A stretch of 21,993 nt of DNA, taken from contig CAZERD010000022.1 of NCBI GenBank assembly GCA_964515405.1, positions 1 to 21,993 of the forward strand. The letters run 5' to 3'. Below, piece by piece: positions 16,162 to 21,993 of this stretch. Source of the DNA: CAZERD01 sp964515405 (GTDB lineage: Bacteria > Campylobacterota_A > Desulfurellia > Desulfurellales > CAZERD01). The position numbers and the translations under genes are program-made. Each line of letters begins with the position of its first letter. Position 1 is the stretch's first letter. The notes under the pieces were generated by a model. The model had not been told where the DNA came from. It ran no database searches and was given only the letters and a program-made list of their open reading frames with translations.

Positions 16162-17153
16162 TTCCCACTCCTTGACTTGTCTTTAGTCAGTATTACCTTG
16201 GCCACAGCGAGCACAACAAGACTCATAGCAAAAAGAAGCAGTGCAAGATAAAATAGTGATGAAAGATATAACTTCGTATACGCCTCAGTAAATTCATTCG
16301 CAAGTGTAACCGTGATGCTTGTCGCCGGCTTTATAAGCGAGATCGGAAGGCTATGCTTGTCTCCCAACACAAATGCCACAGCCATAGTTTCCCCCAAAGC
16401 ACGCCCCATAGCTATGATGATACCACCCATAATCCCCTTCTTAGAATAAGGTATTATAACGTCCTTTATAACTTCCCATTTGGTAGCACCCATACCATAG
16501 GCCGATTCCTTTAACTCCCGAGGTACAAGCTCAAAGTTTTCACGGGCTATACTCGATATGAAAGGTATAATCATAATGCTTAACACCATACTAGCTGTGA
16601 GTATATCTATACCCAGGGGCGTACCCTCAAAAAGAGCATTAACTATTGGTATCCTCCCCACTGTTTCCTTGAGAAAAGGCTCTATATAGTGAGACATAAT
16701 AGGAGCAAAGGTAAAAAGCCCCCACATACCATAGATAATGCTCGGTATAGCAGCCAACAAATCAGTTGCCATTGCAAAAACACCTCTTAAATGATGAGGG
16801 CAAACTTGGGTAATAAATATGGCTATTCCCATAGCTATAGGCATAGCTATCAACATTGATATAAATGTGGTTGCTAAGGTTCCATAAATAGCAGGAAGAG
16901 CACCAAAAACACCCTTGTTTGGATTCCACCGAGTAGATAAAATGAAATGGATAAAACCGAACTTTCTAATAGCAGGTATGGATTTAACAAAGAGCGAAAC
17001 GAAAATTGCTACTATGATGAGAAGAACTACAAGAGACATGGCATATGTTACATACTTAAACACCCTGTTCTTGAGCTTGTAGGAAGCTATAAGCCTCCTA
17101 TCAAGTCTATCCACATGGGCAGAAGCTGACTCTACCCCTTTGTTCCCATTCAT
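16158..17153 (-). CDS. pstC: Phosphate ABC transporter permease PstC
   Basis: This is the partner permease of PstA, 331 residues with about six membrane segments. The EAA loop is KESAYGMGATKWEVIKDVII, followed by GRALGETMAVAFVLG, which is typical of PstC. The ATG at 17153 gives a hydrophilic N-terminus of about 33 residues before the first helix and has only a poor ribosome site. A GTG 13 codons downstream (17114) is an alternative. It is the first gene of the Pho operon, 77 bases after the helicase stop. No phosphate-binding protein gene (pstS) precedes it, unlike in most bacteria. Confidence 0.94.
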   Translation of the reverse strand: MNGNKGVESASAHVDRLDRRLIASYKLKNRVFKYVTYAMSLVVLLIIVAIFVSLFVKSIPAIRKFGFIHFILSTRWNPNKGVFGALPAIYGTLATTFISMLIAMPIAMGIAIFITQVCPHHLRGVFAMATDLLAAIPSIIYGMWGLFTFAPIMSHYIEPFLKETVGRIPIVNALFEGTPLGIDILTASMVLSIMIIPFISSIARENFELVPRELKESAYGMGATKWEVIKDVIIPYSKKGIMGGIIIAMGRALGETMAVAFVLGDKHSLPISLIKPATSITVTLANEFTEAYTKLYLSSLFYLALLLFAMSLVVLAVAKVILTKDKSRSGK

Positions 17154-17176
17154 ACCATAAGATTGTCAGGGACTTT

Positions 17177-17216
17177 GTTCAAAAAAACTTCACAAAAAAG
17201 TAAAAAAAATGTAAAA
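17177..17216 (-). promoter_or_regulatory. Candidate Pho-box array upstream of pstC
   Basis: Read on the minus strand, four short elements follow each other at exactly 11-base spacing: TTTACAT, TTTACTT, GTGAAGT, TTGAACA, each of the first three followed by TTTT. PhoB-family boxes are direct repeats with 11-bp periodicity and an AT-rich spacer, so the layout fits a PhoB site for the pst operon. The T-rich composition makes chance periodicity possible. The nearest -10-like sequence (TTATGGT) is very close to the ATG, so either the leader is very short or a later start codon is used. Confidence 0.4.
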
Positions 17217-17230
17217 GGAACGTACCCTGG

Positions 17231-19138
17231 TCAACAAACATTGAGCAGTAATCCATTCTTATCAATATATTCTACAAGATGCCTATAGGTGGGATCCGAT
17301 GAAAGCGTTGCAACATCTCCCACGATGATAAGTTTCCTCTTTGCTCTTGTAATAGCCACGTTCAGTCTCCTTTTATCTCTTAGGAACCCTATTTCTTCTT
17401 CCTCATTTGCCCTGACAAGACTAAGTACTATCACCTCTTTCTCCTTGCCCTGGAACCCATCCACCGATTTTATCTCAATATTCTCAATGATCTTCTTCAT
17501 GTACTCTTCATGATCCTTATAAGGAGTTATAACACCTATATCATCGGGGGATACACCATACGATAGCAACCTTTCCACTATATCTTTCACAAAATTTGCC
17601 TCTCGGGGGTTGTAACGGGATGTACTCCCTTTCTTCTGGGCTTCCATAAACTTGCCTTCTGTATTAAAAAACACTACGGGCTCATCTCCTCCCAGGAAAC
17701 TATCCACCGAAGCTATATCAGATAGCCTGATATCTCTGACAGATTCATCCGAGACAAGTCTGCATGAATAAAACTCGCAGCTTGGAAACCTGCATATCTT
17801 GTCATTCATCCTATATTGCACTGTGAGCATACTTGAGCAACCATATATCTCCTCAAAACGCTCAAACATACTCACATTGAGTCCCTTAGCTTTGTCAGAA
17901 AGGATAGTTGGTGGCAATTGTTTATGATCTCCAGCAAATACAACCCTTCCGGCTTTCACAATCGGGATAAGAGAACTGGGCTCCGTTGCTTGGGCGGCCT
18001 CATCAATAAATACTACATCAAACGTTTTATCCTCAAGAAGTTCGCTTCCAGCTCCAGAATTGGTTGAAAATACTATCTCCGCTGAATCTATTATATCATT
18101 GGCTATCTTCTGAATAAGCTCATTCTTCCTATTGTAGAGTCTTGTTATCTTTTCTTGCAACCTAATCCATTTCGCCATCTTCATTATCTGATTCGACGTG
18201 ATTCCCCTCTTCGAAGCCCCCCTGTTGGCAAGAGTCAATATCTCCTCATTGCTCATCCCCCTCCTGATTCCTGGTAGAGGTTTTTTGTACTCTTCCTGGG
18301 CCCTTCTCAGAAGGTTTATCCTCCTCTCTAGTCTCTCAACTTTATTTCCATACCTCTCATCCTCAGTTATCTTAACCTCTATGGAGTACCTCAACAGGGT
18401 GCTACCTATCTTAGCGGGATGTCCTATTCTAACAATATTCCTATCCTTGAAATGCTCTATAACATTATCCACGGCAACGTTACTATCCGCACACACAAGA
18501 ATCCTCTTGCCCAAATTCGCCCTTATTACCTCAGCCAAGGTTGTAGTTTTACCCGTCCCAGGGGGACCATGTATAAGAAACAATTCACTATCCACCGACA
18601 ACTTGAGAGCTCTGTTCTGGGAATCATTAAGCTTCCCCGAAGAAACATTAACACTCACAATTCTAGGCCTCCTGTGACCAAGGATAATACGATAATCAAA
18701 TTCACTCATCTCAAGTGCTGAAACAGCTTTCTTCATTCTCCTAAATGTAATATCGTTAACAAACAGATCCATCCTGTAGAACTTTGACTTAAACAGTGCC
18801 TCTTTTGTCATGACCTCCACATAGTTCCTGCTGGTAGCACTAACAGTGGCTTCCATATGCTGCTTAAGAGGATCACTCTTTGAGATTAAAACCACATCCC
18901 CAACCTTTATTTGGTGTTGTGGCATGGACTCACGTCCAAATCTGTAGGTTTTATAGCCCAACATTTCACCCATACATTTAACCTTCAGGTTGAGTATAGC
19001 CCTTCCTTTCGACTGCCTCTCAAAACCACTAAGTTTCCTTATTTCATTGAGATGAAACTCCATTTCCGCTCTGCGCTCAAGCTCTATAAGTTTAAGAAAG
19101 TATTTCTTATACTCATCAAGTGATTCGAAAACCCTCAT
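17231..19138 (-). CDS. IGHMBP2/Upf1-like superfamily 1 helicase
   Basis: The 635-residue protein is an SF1B 5'-3' DNA/RNA helicase of the SMUBP-2/Upf1/Dna2 type. Motifs in order: Q-like LNDSQNRAL (about 170), Walker A GPPGTGKTT (191-199), CADSNVAVDN (Ia), DEAA (379-382, motif II), GDHKQLPPT (III), VQYRMN (440-445, IV), VDGFQGKEKEVIVLS (V) and RLNVAITRAKRKL (VI). The N-terminal about 150 residues contain a small beta-barrel-like stretch (HQIKVGDVVLISK), as in domain 1B of this family. There is no C-terminal R3H or zinc-finger extension. The ATG follows a CAGGGGA ribosome site. It is upstream of pstC in the same direction but 77 bases away; its cellular role is not known from context. Confidence 0.92.
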   Translation of the reverse strand: MRVFESLDEYKKYFLKLIELERRAEMEFHLNEIRKLSGFERQSKGRAILNLKVKCMGEMLGYKTYRFGRESMPQHQIKVGDVVLISKSDPLKQHMEATVSATSRNYVEVMTKEALFKSKFYRMDLFVNDITFRRMKKAVSALEMSEFDYRIILGHRRPRIVSVNVSSGKLNDSQNRALKLSVDSELFLIHGPPGTGKTTTLAEVIRANLGKRILVCADSNVAVDNVIEHFKDRNIVRIGHPAKIGSTLLRYSIEVKITEDERYGNKVERLERRINLLRRAQEEYKKPLPGIRRGMSNEEILTLANRGASKRGITSNQIMKMAKWIRLQEKITRLYNRKNELIQKIANDIIDSAEIVFSTNSGAGSELLEDKTFDVVFIDEAAQATEPSSLIPIVKAGRVVFAGDHKQLPPTILSDKAKGLNVSMFERFEEIYGCSSMLTVQYRMNDKICRFPSCEFYSCRLVSDESVRDIRLSDIASVDSFLGGDEPVVFFNTEGKFMEAQKKGSTSRYNPREANFVKDIVERLLSYGVSPDDIGVITPYKDHEEYMKKIIENIEIKSVDGFQGKEKEVIVLSLVRANEEEEIGFLRDKRRLNVAITRAKRKLIIVGDVATLSSDPTYRHLVEYIDKNGLLLNVC

Positions 19139-19225
19139 CTATAAATCCCCTGGGAGCAAGAAGAAGATACAGAAAAAACCACTCTTCGTGCTGCAAAATA
19201 CTCCCTTTTTTCAGTTTTACAATAC

Positions 19226-19239
19226 TTGCATATATGCAA
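19226..19239. promoter_or_regulatory. 14-bp perfect palindrome between the helicase gene and the nucleotidase pseudogene
   Basis: TTGCATATATGCAA is fully self-complementary and sits in the divergent spacer, 88 bases from the helicase ATG and 47 from the pseudogene ATG. Such a site could be an operator for either gene. No regulator can be named, and one palindrome of this length in AT-rich DNA may be chance. Confidence 0.3.
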
Positions 19240-19285
19240 AGAGAGTGTATTTGTCAACCCTTATAAGCTTAAAAGGAAGCAACAC

Positions 19286-20643
19286 ATGAAAATAGAGAAC
19301 ATTCTGATAATAGTGCTTTCTCGTCTTCCTAACACTGACCCAACTGTTCTTCATACTCCCTGGAACCTATAGGTATCACATAACAGTGGTTAGCACTGGA
19401 GACTTACAAGGAGTCCTCAACAGCTCCAACAGAGGGGGAAGTATATCGAGAATAGCTCCCATTATCAGTTTTACAAAGAAAAACAACCCCCAATGGATGT
19501 TATCGTAGTATTAAGCAGTAACAACTTAATGGGTAGATCTTCCATACATTCAGAGGCAAAGCCATATACTAACAATGAGCAGAGCTGGGTATGAGTTCTA
19601 CACCTTGGGGAACCGCGAATTTGATGAAGGAGATGTTGTGCTGGGTAAAACTCTCAAATACGCGAGATTTAATTAAAAAAGTGGTAAAATCGGCATTTTT
19701 TCACTGATGGCAGAAGAACCCCCGCACATCAATTCCCTTCAAAGCAGTAAAACTCAGAGAGGAAAATATAACAATAGTGAGAAAAGCGGTAAGAATTCCC
19801 CAAAAAACACAAAGCCAATCTGATACTTGCTATAGCCCACATAGAATATACACGCGATAAAACAATAGCTCAAAGAATTAAAGGGATAAACATATATTGG
19901 GGGGACATTCCCACGGGTATCTAAAACACCTTGACATAAAACGAATAGAACAAATAATTGTAAATGAAGATGAAATGGGCAGATATATGGCAAGGCTGGG
20001 TTTATACCTATCCAAAGACAAAAAACTCATTCTCTTCAAAAAGCCGGTACAAACTTATACCCGCAAACACCCCCCACGAAACCCACTACCATCCGTTGAA
20101 AAACCATCACAACACCTCACAAAGTTTCTCCCCAAAGCTATAAATCATGGGCAAACCCAGAAGAGAACTAAGTTAGAGAAAACATGTTCAGATACACGGA
20201 ATTTGAGGTCGCAGACATCATTATAATAACATCCTTAGAAAAAAATTTAAAGTTGACGTTGTCATAAACAAATCTGGTTTGTTTAGAAGAATTAGAGGAA
20301 ACATAGCGGATTTACACGGGATATTTCAATTCTTCAATAATGTCGCGCTTCTGGCAAACTGAAGGGAAAATACATTAAGCAAATCACAACCAAAACCAAG
20401 ACGGTGTTCATATAAGTAAAAGGAAAAATGGCTAAATAACATTACCGTAAACGGCAAACTAATAAGCGCTGCACTGACAATGACTTTATGGAAAGAGAAA
20501 ACAATGGGTATTTCTGGCTCAAACAATACGGAAAGAATGTAGAAGATATATACACAACACTTTTTTCCATCACAACTTTTTACATAGGAAAGGAAAAGCA
20601 TATTCACTCAATCCATCCAAACCAGATAAAAGATAAGGAATAA
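19286..20643 (+). pseudogene. Decayed 5'-nucleotidase (UshA-like metallophosphatase)
   Basis: This 1.36-kb stretch has no intact frame, but its pieces in successive frames line up with the periplasmic 5'-nucleotidase family. A ribosome site (AAAAGGAAG) and ATG 19286 open a signal-peptide-like MKIENILIIVLS. After a shift come VFLTLTQLFFILPG and VVSTGDLQGVL, RGGSISRIAPII (19323-19508). Then NNLMGRSSIHSEAKPYTN (19505-19590), MSRAGYEFYTLGNREFDEGD (19575-19634, the family GNHE motif with His changed to Arg), KIGIFSLMAEE (19677 on), ANLILAIAHIEYTRDKTIAQ (19811 on) and GGHSHG (19900-19917, intact). The C-terminal nucleotide domain shows KVDVVINKSGLFRRIRGNIA (20249-20308) and NNGYFWLKQYGKNVED with stop 20641-20643. 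At least seven frame changes plus in-frame stops make it non-functional. Confidence 0.85.
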
Positions 20644-20681
20644 TTAAATAGCAAATCACTATATAAAAATACACATTTCTA

Positions 20682-20690
20682 TGATATAAT
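20682..20690 (+). promoter_or_regulatory. Extended -10 promoter for the gene at 20709
   Basis: TGATATAAT gives a perfect TATAAT (20685-20690) with an upstream TG in extended -10 position. The -35 region 17 bases upstream is only TATAAA. Transcription would begin near 20697, leaving a leader of about 12 bases that still carries the ribosome site AAGGTGG. Confidence 0.6.
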
Positions 20691-20708
20691 TTTGCAAAAA
20701 GGTGGCAT

Positions 20709-21308
20709 ATGGAAAGTTTGCACAGATTTCTAAAAAACAAAAACGAAGACATCAACGATGCTGTTGAGAAAGTGATAGAGTACCTAAAAAACATATTTGA
20801 ATCCGATCTAACAAGGGTAGGCGACGATCACGACCTGAGAAGTGAAATATATCTATTCGCTTTGGAACACCGAGAGACTCTATCCAAGTATGAAAAACCC
20901 TTGGAGATACTTAAGCTTTCTATGGTAAACTACTTCAGAAAAATTCTCAAGGGATATAGAGCAGGAATCATAGAAGCGGAAAGAAAAACCATGGGAAACC
21001 ACACGGAGTTTATAAACATGTACGAGTTGAACCCAAACCTTAACTGGGTAGTGGCGATAAGCGCACAATACGCGTACGAAGGCTTCTTCAAAGACTTCAC
21101 AGACGAAGAGAAAAACGCAATTCAAGATACCCTCAGTTCTTCAAAGACACTTGACATAACAAAGCTTATAAAAACAGGAGCATTTGGAGAAAAACTCTCG
21201 TCAAAGATAGAAGCAGCAGCAAGGAGGTTTACCCTACCATCAGAGGTCCTAAACCATATATTTACCGTATTTATAATACACAGACTAAGGAGCAATAAGC
21301 ATGAGTAA
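20709..21308 (+). CDS. Hypothetical protein, helical; faint sigma-factor-like layout
   Basis: I do not recognise this 199-residue protein with confidence. It is predicted mostly helical and soluble, with no signal peptide or membrane segment. One stretch (about 36-81: DDHDLRSEIYLFALEHRE, then LEILKLSMVNYFRKILKGYR) is reminiscent of sigma70 region 2. A later segment (about 132-175, FTDEEKNAIQDTL to IEAAARRFTL) sits where region 4 would be, but has no clear helix-turn-helix. This is a guess from pattern only. The start is well supported by promoter and ribosome site (AAGGTGG). It is coupled to the next gene by an 8-base overlap. Codon use resembles the neighbours, so recent transfer is not indicated. 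Confidence 0.8.
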   Translation: MESLHRFLKNKNEDINDAVEKVIEYLKNIFESDLTRVGDDHDLRSEIYLFALEHRETLSKYEKPLEILKLSMVNYFRKILKGYRAGIIEAERKTMGNHTEFINMYELNPNLNWVVAISAQYAYEGFFKDFTDEEKNAIQDTLSSSKTLDITKLIKTGAFGEKLSSKIEAAARRFTLPSEVLNHIFTVFIIHRLRSNKHE

Positions 21309-21777
21309 TTATTTTTCAGAAGCACTGGAAAGGTATTTGATGGTAAGTAGAAACAAGAAGGGTAATCTTATAGGTTACAGCACGTCCGCCAGCTTTGGAG
21401 ATATACTGGAAATAGCAATGGAAGAAGACTTTATAATAGGAACGTATATAGACAACGAGAGAGCCCTACTAATGAGCGAATTCTACGAATTAGCAGGTCC
21501 AAAGGATATAATCGTTGAATTTGAGCACATATTAGGCTATGTATGGTTAATAGAAACAGATAGACCGATTGATCTCTCAAGGGCTTTTGGCTTCAGGGCA
21601 ATAGGTATATTATCTGAAGAAGATAAGTCACTGCTCAAATCCGTACTCGACGGTAACCCAATACCCAGAAACAAAAGGGGGTTGAATGTCCCGTACAACA
21701 ATCCAACATACCCCCAGAATGTTTTCAAAGCTCAAGAGAAAAAAAGGCTTGGGAGCCTTTTCACCAATTTGGGTTAA
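21301..21777 (+). CDS. Hypothetical protein, coupled to the upstream unknown gene
   Basis: This 158-residue protein is not recognised. It has a mixed helix/strand N-terminal region of about 110 residues (GNLIGYSTSASFGDILEIAM, DIIVEFEHILGYVWLIE, AFGFRAIGILSEEDKSLLKS). The polar tail (about 118-158, NPIPRNKRGLNVPYNNPTYP onward) looks disordered. No membrane segment or catalytic motif is evident. Its ATG lies inside the end of the preceding gene (overlap 8 bases), so the two are translated together and probably act together. A hairpin near its 3' end may stop transcription. A tRNA gene follows 40 bases later. Confidence 0.75.
   Translation: MSNYFSEALERYLMVSRNKKGNLIGYSTSASFGDILEIAMEEDFIIGTYIDNERALLMSEFYELAGPKDIIVEFEHILGYVWLIETDRPIDLSRAFGFRAIGILSEEDKSLLKSVLDGNPIPRNKRGLNVPYNNPTYPQNVFKAQEKKRLGSLFTNLG
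21742..21761 (+). terminator. Hairpin with U-rich arm at the end of the unknown gene pair
   Basis: AAAAGGCT (21742-21749) pairs perfectly with AGCCTTTT (21754-21761) around a 4-base loop. The 3' arm is T-rich and the structure lies within the last codons of the upstream gene. It could work as an intrinsic terminator, but there is no separate T tract, so support is moderate. Confidence 0.4.
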
Positions 21778-21781
21778 ACCT

Positions 21782-21810
21782 TTGCAGGAGTGTAGTAGTT
21801 TTGGTATATA
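21782..21810 (+). promoter_or_regulatory. Promoter for tRNA-Ser
   Basis: TTGCAG (21782-21787), 17 bases, TATATA (21805-21810). The predicted start of transcription is at or within a base or two of the mature tRNA 5' end at 21818, so the transcript would have almost no 5' leader. Confidence 0.5.
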
Positions 21811-21817
21811 TATCACT

Positions 21818-21905
21818 GGAGAGGTGGCCGAGCGGTTGAAGGCGGTTGACTCGAAATCAACTGTGCGTACTACGCGCACCGCGGGTTCGAATCCCGCCCT
21901 CTCCG
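21818..21905 (+). tRNA. tRNA-Ser (anticodon CGA)
   Basis: An 88-base class II tRNA. The acceptor stem GGAGAGG (21818-21824) pairs with CCTCTCC (21898-21904), with discriminator G at 21905. The anticodon stem is GTTGA/TCAAC with loop CTCGAAA, and the anticodon CGA (21852-21854) reads UCG. A long variable arm (GTGCG...CGCAC) and T arm GCGGG-TTCGAAT-CCCGC are present. The long variable arm and discriminator G are serine identity features. The next bases are CTT, so the 3' CCA is not encoded and must be added by tRNA nucleotidyltransferase. Confidence 0.97.
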
Positions 21906-21920
21906 CTTTCCAACATACAT

Positions 21921-21993
21921 ATGGGTACTTATAACAGCATAGAATCTATTTTAAAGAGATTAGACACCTATATCTTTGAGGTTGGTCCTATAA
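21921..21993 (+). CDS. Possible start of a gene cut by the right edge
   Basis: An ATG at 21921 opens a frame that stays open to the window end (24 codons, beginning MGTYNSIESILKRLDTYIFE). The composition looks protein-like and amphipathic. There is no good ribosome site in front, only 15 bases separate it from the tRNA, and the fragment is too short to assign. It may also be chance. Confidence 0.35.
   Translation, partial: MGTYNSIESILKRLDTYIFEVGPI

Noticed and set aside
17160..17220. T-rich stretch as a terminator of the helicase gene
   Set aside because: No hairpin precedes the T runs on the minus strand; the 11-base periodicity fits a regulatory array better.
19897..20226. 109-codon frame as a separate small gene
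   Set aside because: Its first half contains the GGHSHG segment of the 5'-nucleotidase and joins other fragments before and after it, so it is a piece of the pseudogene; the Thr/Lys/Pro-rich tail is out-of-frame sequence.
20326..20607. 93-codon minus-strand frame
   Set aside because: It is antisense to the 3' part of the nucleotidase pseudogene, rich in Phe/Ser/Leu, with no start signal.
21686..21934. 82-codon plus-strand frame running through the tRNA
   Set aside because: It reads through tRNA-Ser (the VAERLKAVDSKST type of peptide is a common tRNA-Ser artefact) and overlaps a better-supported gene.
1..21993. CRISPR array, insertion sequence, phage or toxin-antitoxin cassette
   Set aside because: No spaced direct repeats of CRISPR type, no transposase or integrase, and no paired toxin/antitoxin motif was found. 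The unknown pair 20709-21777 lacks toxin-like size and signatures.

Overview
The window comes from a bacterium of low-to-moderate GC. Arg is mostly AGA/AGG and Ile often ATA, as in many thermophilic or anaerobic lineages. A membrane-anchored PpiD/SurA-type chaperone, a decayed periplasmic-type 5'-nucleotidase, a PerR-like regulator with rubredoxin, and an archaeal/Thermotoga-type Ogg glycosylase point to a Gram-negative-type, probably anaerobic and possibly thermophilic organism. The sequence alone does not fix a taxon. Genes are tightly packed, with many ATGA or few-base overlaps.

Layout. (1) 1-578 is the 3' part of ATP-dependent PEP carboxykinase. It converges on a nitronate monooxygenase-like flavoprotein (583-1683, minus), and one hairpin contains both stop codons. 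(2) 1839-6619 is a plus-strand operon behind a near-consensus promoter: PpiD-like foldase, endonuclease III, UvrC and a small DUF123/COG1833 GIY-YIG protein. Apart from the foldase it is a DNA-repair cluster. (3) 6597-17153 is a long minus-strand series: pstC-pstA-pstB-phoU-phoB-phoR, then a Cache/HD-GYP/degenerate-GGDEF signalling protein, Ogg glycosylase, PerR-like regulator, rubredoxin (57 aa), a broken ferritin remnant, and a PanE-type ketopantoate reductase. This joins phosphate uptake and sensing to oxidative-damage functions. No pstS lies in the window. (4) 17231-19138 (minus) is an IGHMBP2/Upf1-like SF1 helicase. (5) 19139-20708 holds no intact gene. Most of it is a heavily frameshifted plus-strand 5'-nucleotidase pseudogene that keeps recognisable pieces of the family motifs in successive frames. 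(6) 20709-21777 is a coupled pair of unrecognised genes, followed by tRNA-Ser(CGA) and the possible start of another gene at the right edge.

How it fits together. PhoR/PhoB would sense phosphate limitation and drive the Pst permease; a run of 11-bp-spaced repeats just upstream of pstC is a candidate Pho box. PhoU links transporter and kinase. The downstream half (Ogg, PerR, rubredoxin, ferritin remnant) looks like an oxygen/iron stress group. Two relics, ferritin and 5'-nucleotidase, show that the locus has lost iron-storage and phosphate-scavenging genes. I see no phage, insertion sequence, CRISPR array or clear new defence system. The least explained part is the gene pair at 20709-21777.
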